Assembly: GCF_002846395.1 (NCBI RefSeq)
Contig: NZ_PJMU01000002.1
Coordinates: 992,001 to 1,056,000, forward strand
Source: Pontibacter ramchanderi
GTDB taxonomy: Bacteria > Bacteroidota > Bacteroidia > Cytophagales > Hymenobacteraceae
Direction of reading: 5' to 3'
DNA length: 64,000 nucleotides
In this document: positions 42,201 to 51,042 of the stretch, piece by piece
Layout: each line of letters opens with the position of its first letter
How positions within the stretch are numbered: the stretch's first letter is position 1
Program-made: the position numbers and the translations under genes
The notes under the pieces: generated by a model
What the model was told of the DNA's origin: nothing
The model's input: only the letters and a program-made list of their open reading frames with translations
The model's database searches: none

Positions 42201-44250
42201 TGGTATACCCGGTTGTCTTGAACTGATTGTCCTGATATACGTTCGGGTGCTGCTCCGGATATACAATGATAAAGCTATTGTCTTTGTAGTTACGTGACAT
42301 CACGCGCGGCACATTGTCGAGCACGCCGTTGTAAGACACTGTGCCTCTTCGCGCCGATACTACCACTACCATGTCGTCTTTGCCTATACCTGTCTGGTTG
42401 TGCTCAAATTCTGCCATACTTGGTCGTGGCGTATAGGTGGCATCTATGGCTGGCTTACTGGTCTTTACCGTGGACCTGATGTGGTTTATCGTCCGGCGTC
42501 CTGCCATAAACACGACTTTCGCTCCCAATTGCGTGGCCATCAGTCGCACGGCCCGCATCCAGCGCAAGAAGCCTCGCTCCAGTTCGGCGTTGGCAGGCAC
42601 AATTACCACCAGGCGGCTGGTTGTGTTCAGCGGCTGCATGATTTTACATACCAGTATCATCTGCTCGGTGTTCTCCAGCAGATTGTCCAGCACGGTGCCG
42701 AAGATGCGGTCGCGGGTTGTGATCTTGGCGTTCCAACCCAGCACGACTTCGGTTATCATCAGTTCCTTTATAGCACGCAGTATGCCGCTGGCTATGTTGA
42801 TGTCAATCTTAGAGACCAACTCCACATCATTGTCCGTAGCAGAAGCGTGTTTAATGGCCTCCTGCAGCATTTTGTTCTTCTTGAAGATTTCTTCTTCGGC
42901 CTGCTCATTGTCCAGCACCACTGCAAGCGGGTAAATGGGCTCTTTGTAATCCGGGTTACGCAACATGATGGATAGGTCGATCAGATTCTCGATGTTCTGC
43001 GGATTGGCAATTGGTACGAGTATGCGGTCTGGCTTTTCGCTCAGGTTTGGCTTGCGGCGGCTCTCGATAATGGCCAGTTTCTTACCTGCTTTTTCCGTAA
43101 CGAATGAGCTAATCAGGCAGCTGACCAGTATTAGAACAATGGTGCCATTTAGTGCTTCCTCGTTTATAATGCCAAGATTATATCCGACCAGTATCACTGC
43201 CAATGTTGCCGCCGCATGAGAACTGCTTAATCCGAATATCAGATTACGTTGCGTGGCACTATAGCCATATACCTTCTGTGTGGCCCAGGCAGCCAGGTAT
43301 TTCGTTACCAATGCTATCACTACAATGACACCTGCTATGATCAGGGCTTCTGTGCCGCGGAAGAGCACACTCAGGTCCACGATCATTCCTACATTGATCA
43401 GGAAGAATGGAATGAAGATGTTGTTGCCCACAAACTCAATGCGGTTCATGAGCGCTGAGGAATGCGGTATAAGTGTATTGAGTGCCAAACCTGCCAGGAA
43501 GGCTCCAATGATTGCTTCTACTCCGGCTACCTCTGCCAGAAACGCCGCTGCAAACACCATGGTGAGTACGAAGATGTACTGCGCTCCCTTCTCGCTTTCT
43601 ATCTGTTTGAAAAACCAACTGGCAATCCGTGGAAACACAAACAGGACGATGCTTCCGAATATTGTCAACGAGATAGCTAGTTTTATCCAGTACCATAAAT
43701 CCAGATTCCCTGCCGCTCCACCTGCTACTACGGCCAGCACCAACAGTACCGCCGTGTCAGTTACGATGGTGCCTCCAATCGTTACGGTTACCGCTTCATT
43801 CTTGCTTAGACCTAACCGGCTTGCAATGGGGTAAGCAATCAGAGTATGCGACGAGAACATGCTGGATAGAAGTATAGCCGAGATCAGTTCATACTCCATG
43901 ACATAATAAAAGACTACTGTACCTGTAATAATTGGTATAAGGAAGGTGAATGCGCCGAACACCAGGCTTTTGTTTTTGTTCTTTTTAAAATCGATCATGT
44001 CGATTTCGAGCCCGGCCAAAAACATGATGTAGAGCAAACCCACCGTACCGAACAATATAATACTGGAGTCGCGCTGGAGCAGGTTAAATCCGTTTGGCCC
44101 TACTATTACGCCGGCCAGTATGAGACCCACTATACCCGGTATTTTCAGCTTGTTGAGTATAATGGGAGCAATCAGGATTATCAGCAGTACCAGCGTAAAG
44201 ATCAGCACTGGGTCTTCGAAGGGAGGAACCAGCTTTAGAAGTAATGTCAT
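42172..44250 (-). CDS. CPA2-type cation:proton antiporter with Usp-like C-terminus
   Basis: The 692-residue protein starts with a Na+/H+ exchanger (Kef/NapA-like) domain of about 12 helices (10-400), including IPGIVGLILAGVIVGPNGFN and GLSSSHAAATLAVILVGYNL. A cytosolic region of about 280 residues follows, with one or two universal-stress-protein-like folds (RILVPIANPQNIENLIDLSI and LVVIVPANAELERGFLRWMR). Such proteins exchange K+ or Na+ for protons and can be gated by nucleotides through the Usp part. The DUF4385 gene overlaps its end. The gene-free origin-like gap lies upstream of its start. Confidence 0.92.
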   Translation of the reverse strand: MTLLLKLVPPFEDPVLIFTLVLLIILIAPIILNKLKIPGIVGLILAGVIVGPNGFNLLQRDSSIILFGTVGLLYIMFLAGLEIDMIDFKKNKNKSLVFGAFTFLIPIITGTVVFYYVMEYELISAILLSSMFSSHTLIAYPIASRLGLSKNEAVTVTIGGTIVTDTAVLLVLAVVAGGAAGNLDLWYWIKLAISLTIFGSIVLFVFPRIASWFFKQIESEKGAQYIFVLTMVFAAAFLAEVAGVEAIIGAFLAGLALNTLIPHSSALMNRIEFVGNNIFIPFFLINVGMIVDLSVLFRGTEALIIAGVIVVIALVTKYLAAWATQKVYGYSATQRNLIFGLSSSHAAATLAVILVGYNLGIINEEALNGTIVLILVSCLISSFVTEKAGKKLAIIESRRKPNLSEKPDRILVPIANPQNIENLIDLSIMLRNPDYKEPIYPLAVVLDNEQAEEEIFKKNKMLQEAIKHASATDNDVELVSKIDINIASGILRAIKELMITEVVLGWNAKITTRDRIFGTVLDNLLENTEQMILVCKIMQPLNTTSRLVVIVPANAELERGFLRWMRAVRLMATQLGAKVVFMAGRRTINHIRSTVKTSKPAIDATYTPRPSMAEFEHNQTGIGKDDMVVVVSARRGTVSYNGVLDNVPRVMSRNYKDNSFIIVYPEQHPNVYQDNQFKTTGYTNETSEKEGF

Positions 44251-45639
44251 AGTTTTGTGTTTGTGTGTCTTTGTTTCGCCTTATAAAGATAAAGCTTTTA
44301 TTTTTTTGCGCTCTCCCGCCGCTCTGTCCCCTCTCCTGATCGGTCTTTCTTTTTCTCTTTTTGGGCTGACTTATCCAGCTTTCCACATCTTACCTGACCT
44401 TATTAATTTTAATTAGATAAATTTTTAAATAAATCTTCTTTCATCATTAAGGCTGTTTATAAGTTGATAAGTGTGGAACATCTTGACTTGTCCTCATTTT
44501 AATTTTCTATACCTTGCCTTTGCACCTGGCTTCCCACAATCACTTCTGCCTGCTGCTTTTTGTCTTTCAATTACTTATCCCCTTTTTCCACTTTTACCCA
44601 TTTTGTGTGCGTTACTTTTTTCACATGCCGGTTGCCCCGTGGAAAAGCCTTTTTTGCTCCTACCTTTGTTAACTGCTTTCCACTTTTTATGTGTTCCACA
44701 GCCCCTTTGTCCTATCTGTGGAACATTAGTGTTTTAAGTTATCAGATTTGCTCCACACTTGTCCACAGTTATACCCACCTTTTTTGTGGATTTCTAAACA
44801 GCTTTTTTGATTTCAGAAAATACATATTTTTTCTGCGCTTGTTTTAGCCGATTTTACCTCTTACGGCATTTGCAGAACTTTATTTACGCATCACTGCTCA
44901 GATTATTTTGGTCATAGTTCCACGCATTTCGCAATACTTCTTTGCATCTCTTTTATTGCCTTGTATTGCGATTGAAATTTAGTGAGGCTACACCCTACCA
45001 CGCGTATCAATGTGGTAAGCTAAGCGCGTCCTAATTCTGTTCATTTCTCTGGTTGGCTCTACCGGGCAGCTTTACCTGTTTTTTGGTATTACCCATACCT
45101 GTAGCAATACCTGCCATTAAAGGCTATATGAATTTAGCTCATCTAATGGACAGCTTATACCTTGCTTTGGTGTGCTTATGCCTGGACTAGATCTGCTTTA
45201 GCTTTATATTTCTAAGAAGCTGATTGTGCTATTGGGCGTGCGGGCTTAAAGTATATTTTGGTTGAGGCTGCAGAATGGTGATGACATACTTTTCACTTTT
45301 CTGACTTGTTGCCAGTTCGTGTTGCCTCTTACTTCTTAGTAGTGCCTCTTTATTTAACTTACTGTATAGCTCATGGAGCAGTATTGTTGCTATACCGCTT
45401 CTATCCTGGGCTTGTAATCGTTGTGCATTGATTTGATTGGTGCCTGACTCTCGTCGCGTTCGTTTTGTAGGTTTCTTTAGATATTCTTTTGTGCCAATTT
45501 CTATACCTTGATCTGAAGTTTACATCCGTCTTTTTTCTGTGGATAGCACTACCATTTCCTGCCTGTTTATGATTTGTTTTGCTTTTCCGCGGTTTTTATC
45601 CACTCTTAGGTTGATGCGCTTGTTCCTGCCAAGTCATAA
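44251..45639. other. Gene-free gap, candidate replication origin region
   Basis: About 1.4 kb without a convincing open frame, pyrimidine-rich on the plus strand. It holds three exact copies of TGTTCCACA or its complement (44472-44480, 44692-44700, 44717-44725). DnaA-box-like words also occur: TTGTCCACA at 44759-44767, CTATCCACA in complement at 45539-45547 and TTATCCACT at 45596-45604. A very AT-rich stretch, 44401-44440, could be an unwinding element. Base bias drifts from C-rich to more balanced or G-rich around 45 kb by eye. mnmG and a perfect parS site lie within 5 kb. No perfect TTATCCACA occurs inside the gap, so this is a candidate only. Confidence 0.45.
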
Positions 45640-45669
45640 AAAAAGGAAGCTGTCACCAGCTTCCTTTTT
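45640..45669 (-). terminator. Intrinsic terminator of the Ig-like lipoprotein gene
   Basis: Perfect 13-base arms (AAAAAGGAAGCTG and CAGCTTCCTTTTT) around TCAC end the operon that runs leftward from DUF4175. Confidence 0.92.
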
Positions 45670-45670
45670 A

Positions 45671-47281
45671 CTAAAATGCTATGTTTTCTTCCATGTCCCA
45701 GTTCGCCCGGATCTCTAATGGCTTATCGTGCAGGTATACCTGTTCGGGTTCTTTTATAAGTTCAGGGTCTCCTCCATCCCACTTGCCGTTGTTGTTGGCA
45801 TCCAGTATTACTCTAATGTAATAGGTACCAGGTTCAATGTTTCTAAAGTTGAATGTTTTGGCATTGCGTACCTGGTTCTTCACTTTGTATTCATTGTCTA
45901 CCAACTGAATTATGTAATTTGTTTGCTGCGTCTTTACCCCTCCTCTCAGGCTTCCTGCGCCACGTGCTTCTGCTATTGTCAGTTGTATGGGCGGTTTGCT
46001 GAATTGGTCCCCTTGCACAGGTACTATTCCTGCACTGTCCAGTATGATGGTTGCTTCCCGTGCCGTGCCAGTCCACTTTGGCATTGTAAAGCTGATTTCC
46101 GTAGCAGAGCGGTCCAGTCTCACCTGATCCGGATACGTTAGTCTGGCGACTTCTATGCTATCGGCAAGCAGACGGATGGGCTCTTTTGTTTGTATTCTTA
46201 CAGGTGTTTCCAATTCAATCGTTACCTGCTGCCCTATTGCAATCGTATTGTTGCCATTGCTGCCACTTGCCTTTAGCCTGGCCCCATTTACCCGCTGTGC
46301 GCGCTTTCCCTCGAATGCTATCTGAACAGTGTCTACCGTTCTGTTCGCTGCTGAATCCAACGCGGTTAGTACAGCGCTGCCTCCCGTGAAACGATTGTTT
46401 CCGAATATGTCTATGATCTTCCCGTCTGCCGATATCTTATGGACCAAAGTATCTTTAGGCATGCCCGCAGGTATGGCATAGAATCGCTCTATACCTTCTC
46501 CATAGTTAGCTATGAAGCGGTCTGTATACCTTTCGCGCCGTTGCAGTATAGGGCGCTTGGTATCTATTCTCACTGTTTGAAGCACTACGTCCTGCTTTGC
46601 ACTTGTCACGCGTATGGGCTCTGCTTTATAAGCTATCCATTCATCTTCGCTATCATAAAGCGAGTTGTTGTTCTTGTCCGTCAACGCATAAATCCTGTAC
46701 TCGCCGTCTTTTATGTTTTCAAATGTAAACTCTCCATTTGCATTGGCCTGCGTCTGGTAGTAGGGTCTGCTTTTGCGGATGCTAAGCGTATCGTTTGTCG
46801 GGTACAAGGCCACCACTGCCTCCTTCTCCGGTTGTTGCGTCTGCAGTCTTACTACCTGACCGCTTACCCTGCTGGAATCTATAAAGCTGCCTGTGCTGAA
46901 CGTAAGTCCAAGCCCTTCTGCAATGTTCTTTTCGGTGATGTCCTGTATACCTTTCCTGAAGTTTAAGGTATAGGTGGTGTTTGCTTCGAATGGCTCCTCA
47001 AATACCAGTTCCAATCGGGTTTTGCTCATTCGCACCTGGTATTTGTTTTCGGTGAAAGGCGTAATGAGTAATTCCTTTTGAAGGTTGTTTGGCTGCACCT
47101 CTTCGTCGAAGTCCAATGTAATGGTGCGTGTGCTGACGTTAAGCTCTTTGGGCTTGGGATTGCTGTTCAGGAGTTTTGGCGCTTCCTCGTCTTTCGGCCC
47201 CCCTTCCGGATTGTTTATGCTGGCACATGAGGCAAGTGCGCTTAGGGTTGTGGCAATAAAAATGCTGTTGACAATTTTCAT
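45671..47281 (-). CDS. Ig-like (SbsA-type) lipoprotein
   Basis: The 536-residue protein has a lipoprotein signal with Cys19 (TTLSALASCA). An SbsA Ig-like domain follows (about 35-135, TITLDFDEEVQPNNLQKELL and TYTLNFRKGIQDITEKN). Further beta-sandwich segments and two short carboxypeptidase-regulatory-like units follow (FTFENIKDGEYRIYALTDKN and FNFRNIEPGTYYIRVILDAN). It is probably outer-membrane anchored. The position after mnmG and a methyltransferase is conserved in Bacteroidota to my knowledge, but a functional link is not known. Confidence 0.87.
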   Translation of the reverse strand: MKIVNSIFIATTLSALASCASINNPEGGPKDEEAPKLLNSNPKPKELNVSTRTITLDFDEEVQPNNLQKELLITPFTENKYQVRMSKTRLELVFEEPFEANTTYTLNFRKGIQDITEKNIAEGLGLTFSTGSFIDSSRVSGQVVRLQTQQPEKEAVVALYPTNDTLSIRKSRPYYQTQANANGEFTFENIKDGEYRIYALTDKNNNSLYDSEDEWIAYKAEPIRVTSAKQDVVLQTVRIDTKRPILQRRERYTDRFIANYGEGIERFYAIPAGMPKDTLVHKISADGKIIDIFGNNRFTGGSAVLTALDSAANRTVDTVQIAFEGKRAQRVNGARLKASGSNGNNTIAIGQQVTIELETPVRIQTKEPIRLLADSIEVARLTYPDQVRLDRSATEISFTMPKWTGTAREATIILDSAGIVPVQGDQFSKPPIQLTIAEARGAGSLRGGVKTQQTNYIIQLVDNEYKVKNQVRNAKTFNFRNIEPGTYYIRVILDANNNGKWDGGDPELIKEPEQVYLHDKPLEIRANWDMEENIAF

Positions 47282-47356
47282 CTACTATTCGTTTAAATGA
47301 AAAACAGGCAAACTTTCGCTTGCCTTGTTCTTATTTATTAACACTTTTTGAGCTAG

Positions 47357-48244
47357 TTATTTTCGTTTCGCTACAAAGATTAAGCTCGAATAATCATTGC
47401 CATTTTTCTCTGCGTAGCTGTTCGACTTAAACCCATTCACTACACTGCTGATGACTTTTGTCTTTCCCTCCTTTTGCTTTTCACTCAACATGCTCACATA
47501 GTAGGCATCAAATTTCATAGGCAATACTTCCTCCAGTTTCATCTTATGCTTTTTGAGCAAGCGCTTCATTGTAGACTGGGTGAAATGGTATAGATGGCGC
47601 GGTACATCGTAGGCTGCCCAGTTTGCTTTGTACTGTTGGGCATCATGCGAGTCCGCATTTGGGACTGCAATGATCAATGTTCCGTCCTCTTGTAGTAAAT
47701 TGATGAGTTCGGCCAATGTCTCGTTGAGGGTATGCACATGCTCCAGTACGTGCCACAGCGTAATGACCTCAAATTTTTCGCCAGCGATTTCTTCCAGACC
47801 TTTCGCAATCAACTCGCCTGTCAACGAGGCTGCTTCCTCACGTGCACGACCATTAGGTTCTATCCCCCGAATATCCCAGCCATCCTGTTTGCAGGCGTTT
47901 AGGAATACTCCTGTTCCACATCCGTAGTCCAGAATTGTTCCTTTTGTTATGGCCTGTCTGTTGATAAGCTCTACCTTTTGCTTCGTTGTAATGGAGCGCA
48001 CCACATGATAGGCTCTGTTGATAATGCCCGTCTTAATGTTGCTATGCGATATGTATTCCTCAGATTCGTAATACTTATCAATACTGGCAGCATCCGGGCG
48101 CGGGTTAGTGAATTTGAAAGTGCAGTTCTCACACTCTACTATCACAAAGCTCTCTTTTGAGACCGCGTTATCTGTCACTACCAGAAAGTTCTTAAAATCT
48201 TCTTTGCCACATATCGGGCATTGCTCCAGTCTTTCGTAGCTCAT
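47357..48244 (-). CDS. Class I SAM-dependent methyltransferase
   Basis: The 295-residue protein has an N-terminal Cys pair motif (CPIC at 9-12, CENC at about 37-40), typical of a small zinc ribbon in this group. A Rossmann-like methyltransferase domain follows, with ILDYGCGTGVFLNACKQDG near 104-122 and EVITLWHVLEHVHTLNETLA near 158-177. The family (Methyltransf_23-like) often acts on quinone, sugar or protein substrates. Its ATG directly abuts the mnmG stop, so the two are translated from one message. Substrate unknown. Confidence 0.9.
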   Translation of the reverse strand: MSYERLEQCPICGKEDFKNFLVVTDNAVSKESFVIVECENCTFKFTNPRPDAASIDKYYESEEYISHSNIKTGIINRAYHVVRSITTKQKVELINRQAITKGTILDYGCGTGVFLNACKQDGWDIRGIEPNGRAREEAASLTGELIAKGLEEIAGEKFEVITLWHVLEHVHTLNETLAELINLLQEDGTLIIAVPNADSHDAQQYKANWAAYDVPRHLYHFTQSTMKRLLKKHKMKLEEVLPMKFDAYYVSMLSEKQKEGKTKVISSVVNGFKSNSYAEKNGNDYSSLIFVAKRK

Positions 48245-50107
48245 TTATTTTCCAAGGTATACCATTAGAACTGATATGTCAGCAGGTGATACGCCACTGA
48301 TTCGCGATGCCTGTCCAATTGTCTCAGGCTGTACGCGCAATAATTTTTCGCGTGCTTCCGCCGACAGAGCAGGTATGTTACGGTAATCTATTTTCTCTTT
48401 GATATTGTAATCCTCAAGTTCGCCCATTTTGGCTGCCATGGTATGCTCCTTCAAAATGTAGCTCTCATATTTCACAGCTATTTCTGCCTGTTCCACACTA
48501 TCAGCTTTGAATTTGCTTAGGTACTCAGCTACGGCAGGTATGGCTTCCGCTATATGCTTTATCTCAATGTTTGGTCTTTTGATCAGCTGCCCTGCCCGCT
48601 GCTTCTCCACTATAGGAGCTGACCCCATTTGCTCCAGCATGCTGTTGATATCTCCAGGCTCAATTGGCTTATTATTAAGATAGGAGATGATTTCAGCGGT
48701 TTCAGTAATCTTCTTATCCACAGCGGCCATACGGTTTTCGTCAGCCAGACCCAGTTCATATCCGAGCTTCGTTAAGCGGATATCCGCATTATCCTGACGT
48801 AATAAGATGCGGTGCTCTGCTCTGGAAGTGAACATGCGGTAAGGCTCATCTGTCCCTTTATTTACCAAGTCATCGATCAATACACCGATATAGGCTTCGG
48901 AGCGTTTCAGTATAAACGGTGCTTTTTCGTTTATCTTGTTATGAGCGTTTATACCTGCCATCAATCCCTGGCACGCAGCTTCTTCATATCCGGTTGTTCC
49001 GTTAATCTGGCCAGCAAAATACAGGTTCTGTATCAGCTTCGTTTCCAGCGTCAGGTTCAGCTGAGTTGGTGGGAAGAAGTCATATTCAATGGCGTAACCT
49101 GGACGGAACATCTTCGCATTCTCAAAGCCAACGATCCTACGAAGTGCTTTCATTTGCACATCCTCAGGTAGCGAACTGGAAAAACCGTTTACGTATACCT
49201 CAACCGTGTTCCAGCCTTCTGGTTCCACAAAAATCTGGTGACGGTCGCGATCTGCAAATCGGTTGATCTTGTCTTCAATTGAAGGACAGTAGCGGGGACC
49301 TAAACCCTGGATACGACCCTGAAACATCGGCGACTTTTCGAAGCCTGTCTTCAGGATCTCGTGAACATCCGAATTAGTATAGGTGATGAAACAGCTGCGC
49401 TGTTTTGCCAATGGTGTTGTTTCTGTATAAGAGAACTTCGATGGATTCTCATCTCCGAACTGTTCCTCCATCCGGCTGTAATCTAATGAGCGACCGTCTA
49501 CTCGTGGAGGTGTGCCCGTCTTCATCCGACCTGCTTCGAAACCTAATTGGATTAGCTGTTCGGTTATGCCTTTAGCAGACTTCTCTGCTGAGCGACCCCC
49601 TCCCATTTGCTTCTCACCTATGTGGATAATACCATTCAGAAACGTACCATTCGTTAAGATAACGGCCTTTCCACGTATAGTTATCCCCAAGCTGGTGCGC
49701 ACACCAACGGCTTTTCCGCCTTCTACTTCTATACCTGTTACCATTTCCTGCCAGAAGTCTACGTTCTCTGTTTGCTCCAGTGTCAGGCGCCAGGCTTCAG
49801 CAAAGCGCATACGATCGCTTTGCGCACGAGGGCTCCACATGGCAGGGCCTTTGGATTTATTAAGCATGCGGAACTGGATCATGGTTTCATCGGTAATGAT
49901 ACCGCTCATGCCACCCAGTGCATCCACTTCCCGCACAATCTGGCCTTTTGCTACGCCTCCCATTGCTGGGTTACAAGACATTTGTGCTATGGTGTTCATG
50001 TTCATGGTTGCCAAAAGAACTTTAGAGCCCATTTTGGCTGCGGCTGCAGCTGCTTCGCAGCCTGCATGACCCGCACCTACAACTATGATATCGTATTCTG
50101 GAAACAT
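48245..50107 (-). CDS. mnmG: tRNA uridine-5-carboxymethylaminomethyl modification enzyme MnmG
   Basis: MnmG (GidA) with MnmE installs the cmnm5 group on wobble uridine 34 of tRNAs, using FAD and folate. The 620-residue product has the FAD motif GAGHAGCE at 11-18, the conserved MSCNPAMGGVAKGQIVREVD (about 43-62), CPSIEDKINRF and the GTDEPYRMFTSRAEHRILLR segment. mnmG is classically near the chromosome origin. Here a perfect parS sits 19 bases before its start. Confidence 0.97.
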   Translation of the reverse strand: MFPEYDIIVVGAGHAGCEAAAAAAKMGSKVLLATMNMNTIAQMSCNPAMGGVAKGQIVREVDALGGMSGIITDETMIQFRMLNKSKGPAMWSPRAQSDRMRFAEAWRLTLEQTENVDFWQEMVTGIEVEGGKAVGVRTSLGITIRGKAVILTNGTFLNGIIHIGEKQMGGGRSAEKSAKGITEQLIQLGFEAGRMKTGTPPRVDGRSLDYSRMEEQFGDENPSKFSYTETTPLAKQRSCFITYTNSDVHEILKTGFEKSPMFQGRIQGLGPRYCPSIEDKINRFADRDRHQIFVEPEGWNTVEVYVNGFSSSLPEDVQMKALRRIVGFENAKMFRPGYAIEYDFFPPTQLNLTLETKLIQNLYFAGQINGTTGYEEAACQGLMAGINAHNKINEKAPFILKRSEAYIGVLIDDLVNKGTDEPYRMFTSRAEHRILLRQDNADIRLTKLGYELGLADENRMAAVDKKITETAEIISYLNNKPIEPGDINSMLEQMGSAPIVEKQRAGQLIKRPNIEIKHIAEAIPAVAEYLSKFKADSVEQAEIAVKYESYILKEHTMAAKMGELEDYNIKEKIDYRNIPALSAEAREKLLRVQPETIGQASRISGVSPADISVLMVYLGK

Positions 50108-50125
50108 GTATTCAGGATTTAGAGA

Positions 50126-50141
50126 TGTTTCACGTGAAACA
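50126..50141. promoter_or_regulatory. parS, ParB-binding centromere site
   Basis: TGTTTCACGTGAAACA is a perfect 16-base match to the bacterial parS consensus, with fully symmetric arms extended by A and T to 18. It lies in the 66-base gap between mnmG and ybeY. parS sites cluster around the replication origin in most bacteria. Confidence 0.9.
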
Positions 50142-50173
50142 TCAAAGAAGGGTTGGTAATTCCTTAATTGCGA

Positions 50174-50602
50174 TTAAAATTTCCGCAAAGATAAGGAAGA
50201 ATCTTCTAGTTTGCGCATAGCTGCTTCCTGCTCAGGGGTTTTATCTTTAAAACCAAGCAGGTGAAGTACGCCATGTATAAGGACGCGGTGAAGTTCGTCG
50301 TGAAAAGAGGTTCCGTGCGTAGCAGCATTGTCGCGCACGCGGTCTATGCTTATAAAAATATCACCTTCGATAGTGCCTTCTATGTCGGCATTGTCGAAGG
50401 TGATGATGTCTGTGAGCGTGTCGTGGTCGAGATACTCCACGTTGATCTGATGCAGGTAATCGTCAGAACAGAAAATATAGGTTAGACTTACAAGTTCTTG
50501 TTCGTGTTGCTCAATGATGTCTGCAATCCAGTCGGAGATCTGCTCTGGGTTTTCCAGCGAGAAATCAATGTCCTCGCTGAAGAACTCAATTGGATGATCC
50601 AT
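50174..50602 (-). CDS. ybeY: rRNA maturation endoribonuclease YbeY
   Basis: YbeY is a metal-dependent RNase for 16S rRNA 3'-end processing and ribosome quality control. I set the start at the ATG at 50602 (142 residues), overlapping the ATPase gene by 17 bases. An earlier ATG at 50653 lies deep inside that gene. The motif HGVLHLLGFKD runs from H110: the first two His ligands, H110 and H114, are present, but the third ligand position is D120 in place of His. I recall the same change in other Bacteroidota YbeY proteins. SLTYIFCSDDYLHQINVEYL and DTLTDIITFD are further family marks. Confidence 0.94.
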   Translation of the reverse strand: MDHPIEFFSEDIDFSLENPEQISDWIADIIEQHEQELVSLTYIFCSDDYLHQINVEYLDHDTLTDIITFDNADIEGTIEGDIFISIDRVRDNAATHGTSFHDELHRVLIHGVLHLLGFKDKTPEQEAAMRKLEDSSLSLRKF

Positions 50603-51011
50603 TCTGTAAGGAAGTGATGTTAAATATAAGTTGCACCTTTTTGCCGTTGTCAAGGAAGTTTACCTCGTCGCACAAATTACGCATCAGGAAAATGCCACGA
50701 CCACCCGGGTTCTCCAGGTTTTCTGGAGCAGTAGGGTCAGGCAGGGTGTCATAATCAAAGCCCGGGCCTTCATCTTCAATTTCAAAAAGAAGCTGATTAT
50801 TCTCTACCTGCAGGGTGAGGTATACTAGTTTTTCCTTGTCGAATTTATTGCCATGGCGAATGGCGTTATTGACAGACTCTGTAACGGCTACCATGATGTT
50901 TCCATACACATCGTCTTCAAACTCGAATTCTTCCTTTGAATTGTCTATGAAGCTCTCTATAACCCGGATGTTCTCGATTAAGGAAGGAATCTGAATTTTA
51001 ACCTGATTCAT
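50586..51011 (-). CDS. Anti-sigma-factor-type ATP-binding protein (HATPase_c_2)
   Basis: The 141-residue protein is a stand-alone GHKL ATPase of the RsbW/SpoIIAB type. It has the N-box TESVNNAIRHGN near 48-59, the G1 box EDEGPGFD near 87-94 and GGRGIFLMRNL near 108-118. Such kinases phosphorylate STAS anti-anti-sigma factors or hold sigma factors. In Bacteroidota without sigma-B the partner is unclear. The ORF ends inside ybeY, and DUF4175 is the upstream gene 31 bases away, so all three are co-transcribed. Confidence 0.9.
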   Translation of the reverse strand: MNQVKIQIPSLIENIRVIESFIDNSKEEFEFEDDVYGNIMVAVTESVNNAIRHGNKFDKEKLVYLTLQVENNQLLFEIEDEGPGFDYDTLPDPTAPENLENPGGRGIFLMRNLCDEVNFLDNGKKVQLIFNITSLQNGSSN

Positions 51012-51042
51012 ATTACTTGTTAGTGATGCTATAAGGTGCTTA

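Noticed and set aside
44471..44847. Plus-strand frames of 88-95 codons in the origin-like gap
   Set aside because: They are rich in Phe, Leu, Cys and Pro only because the strand is pyrimidine-rich; two frames overlap each other and neither shows a signal.
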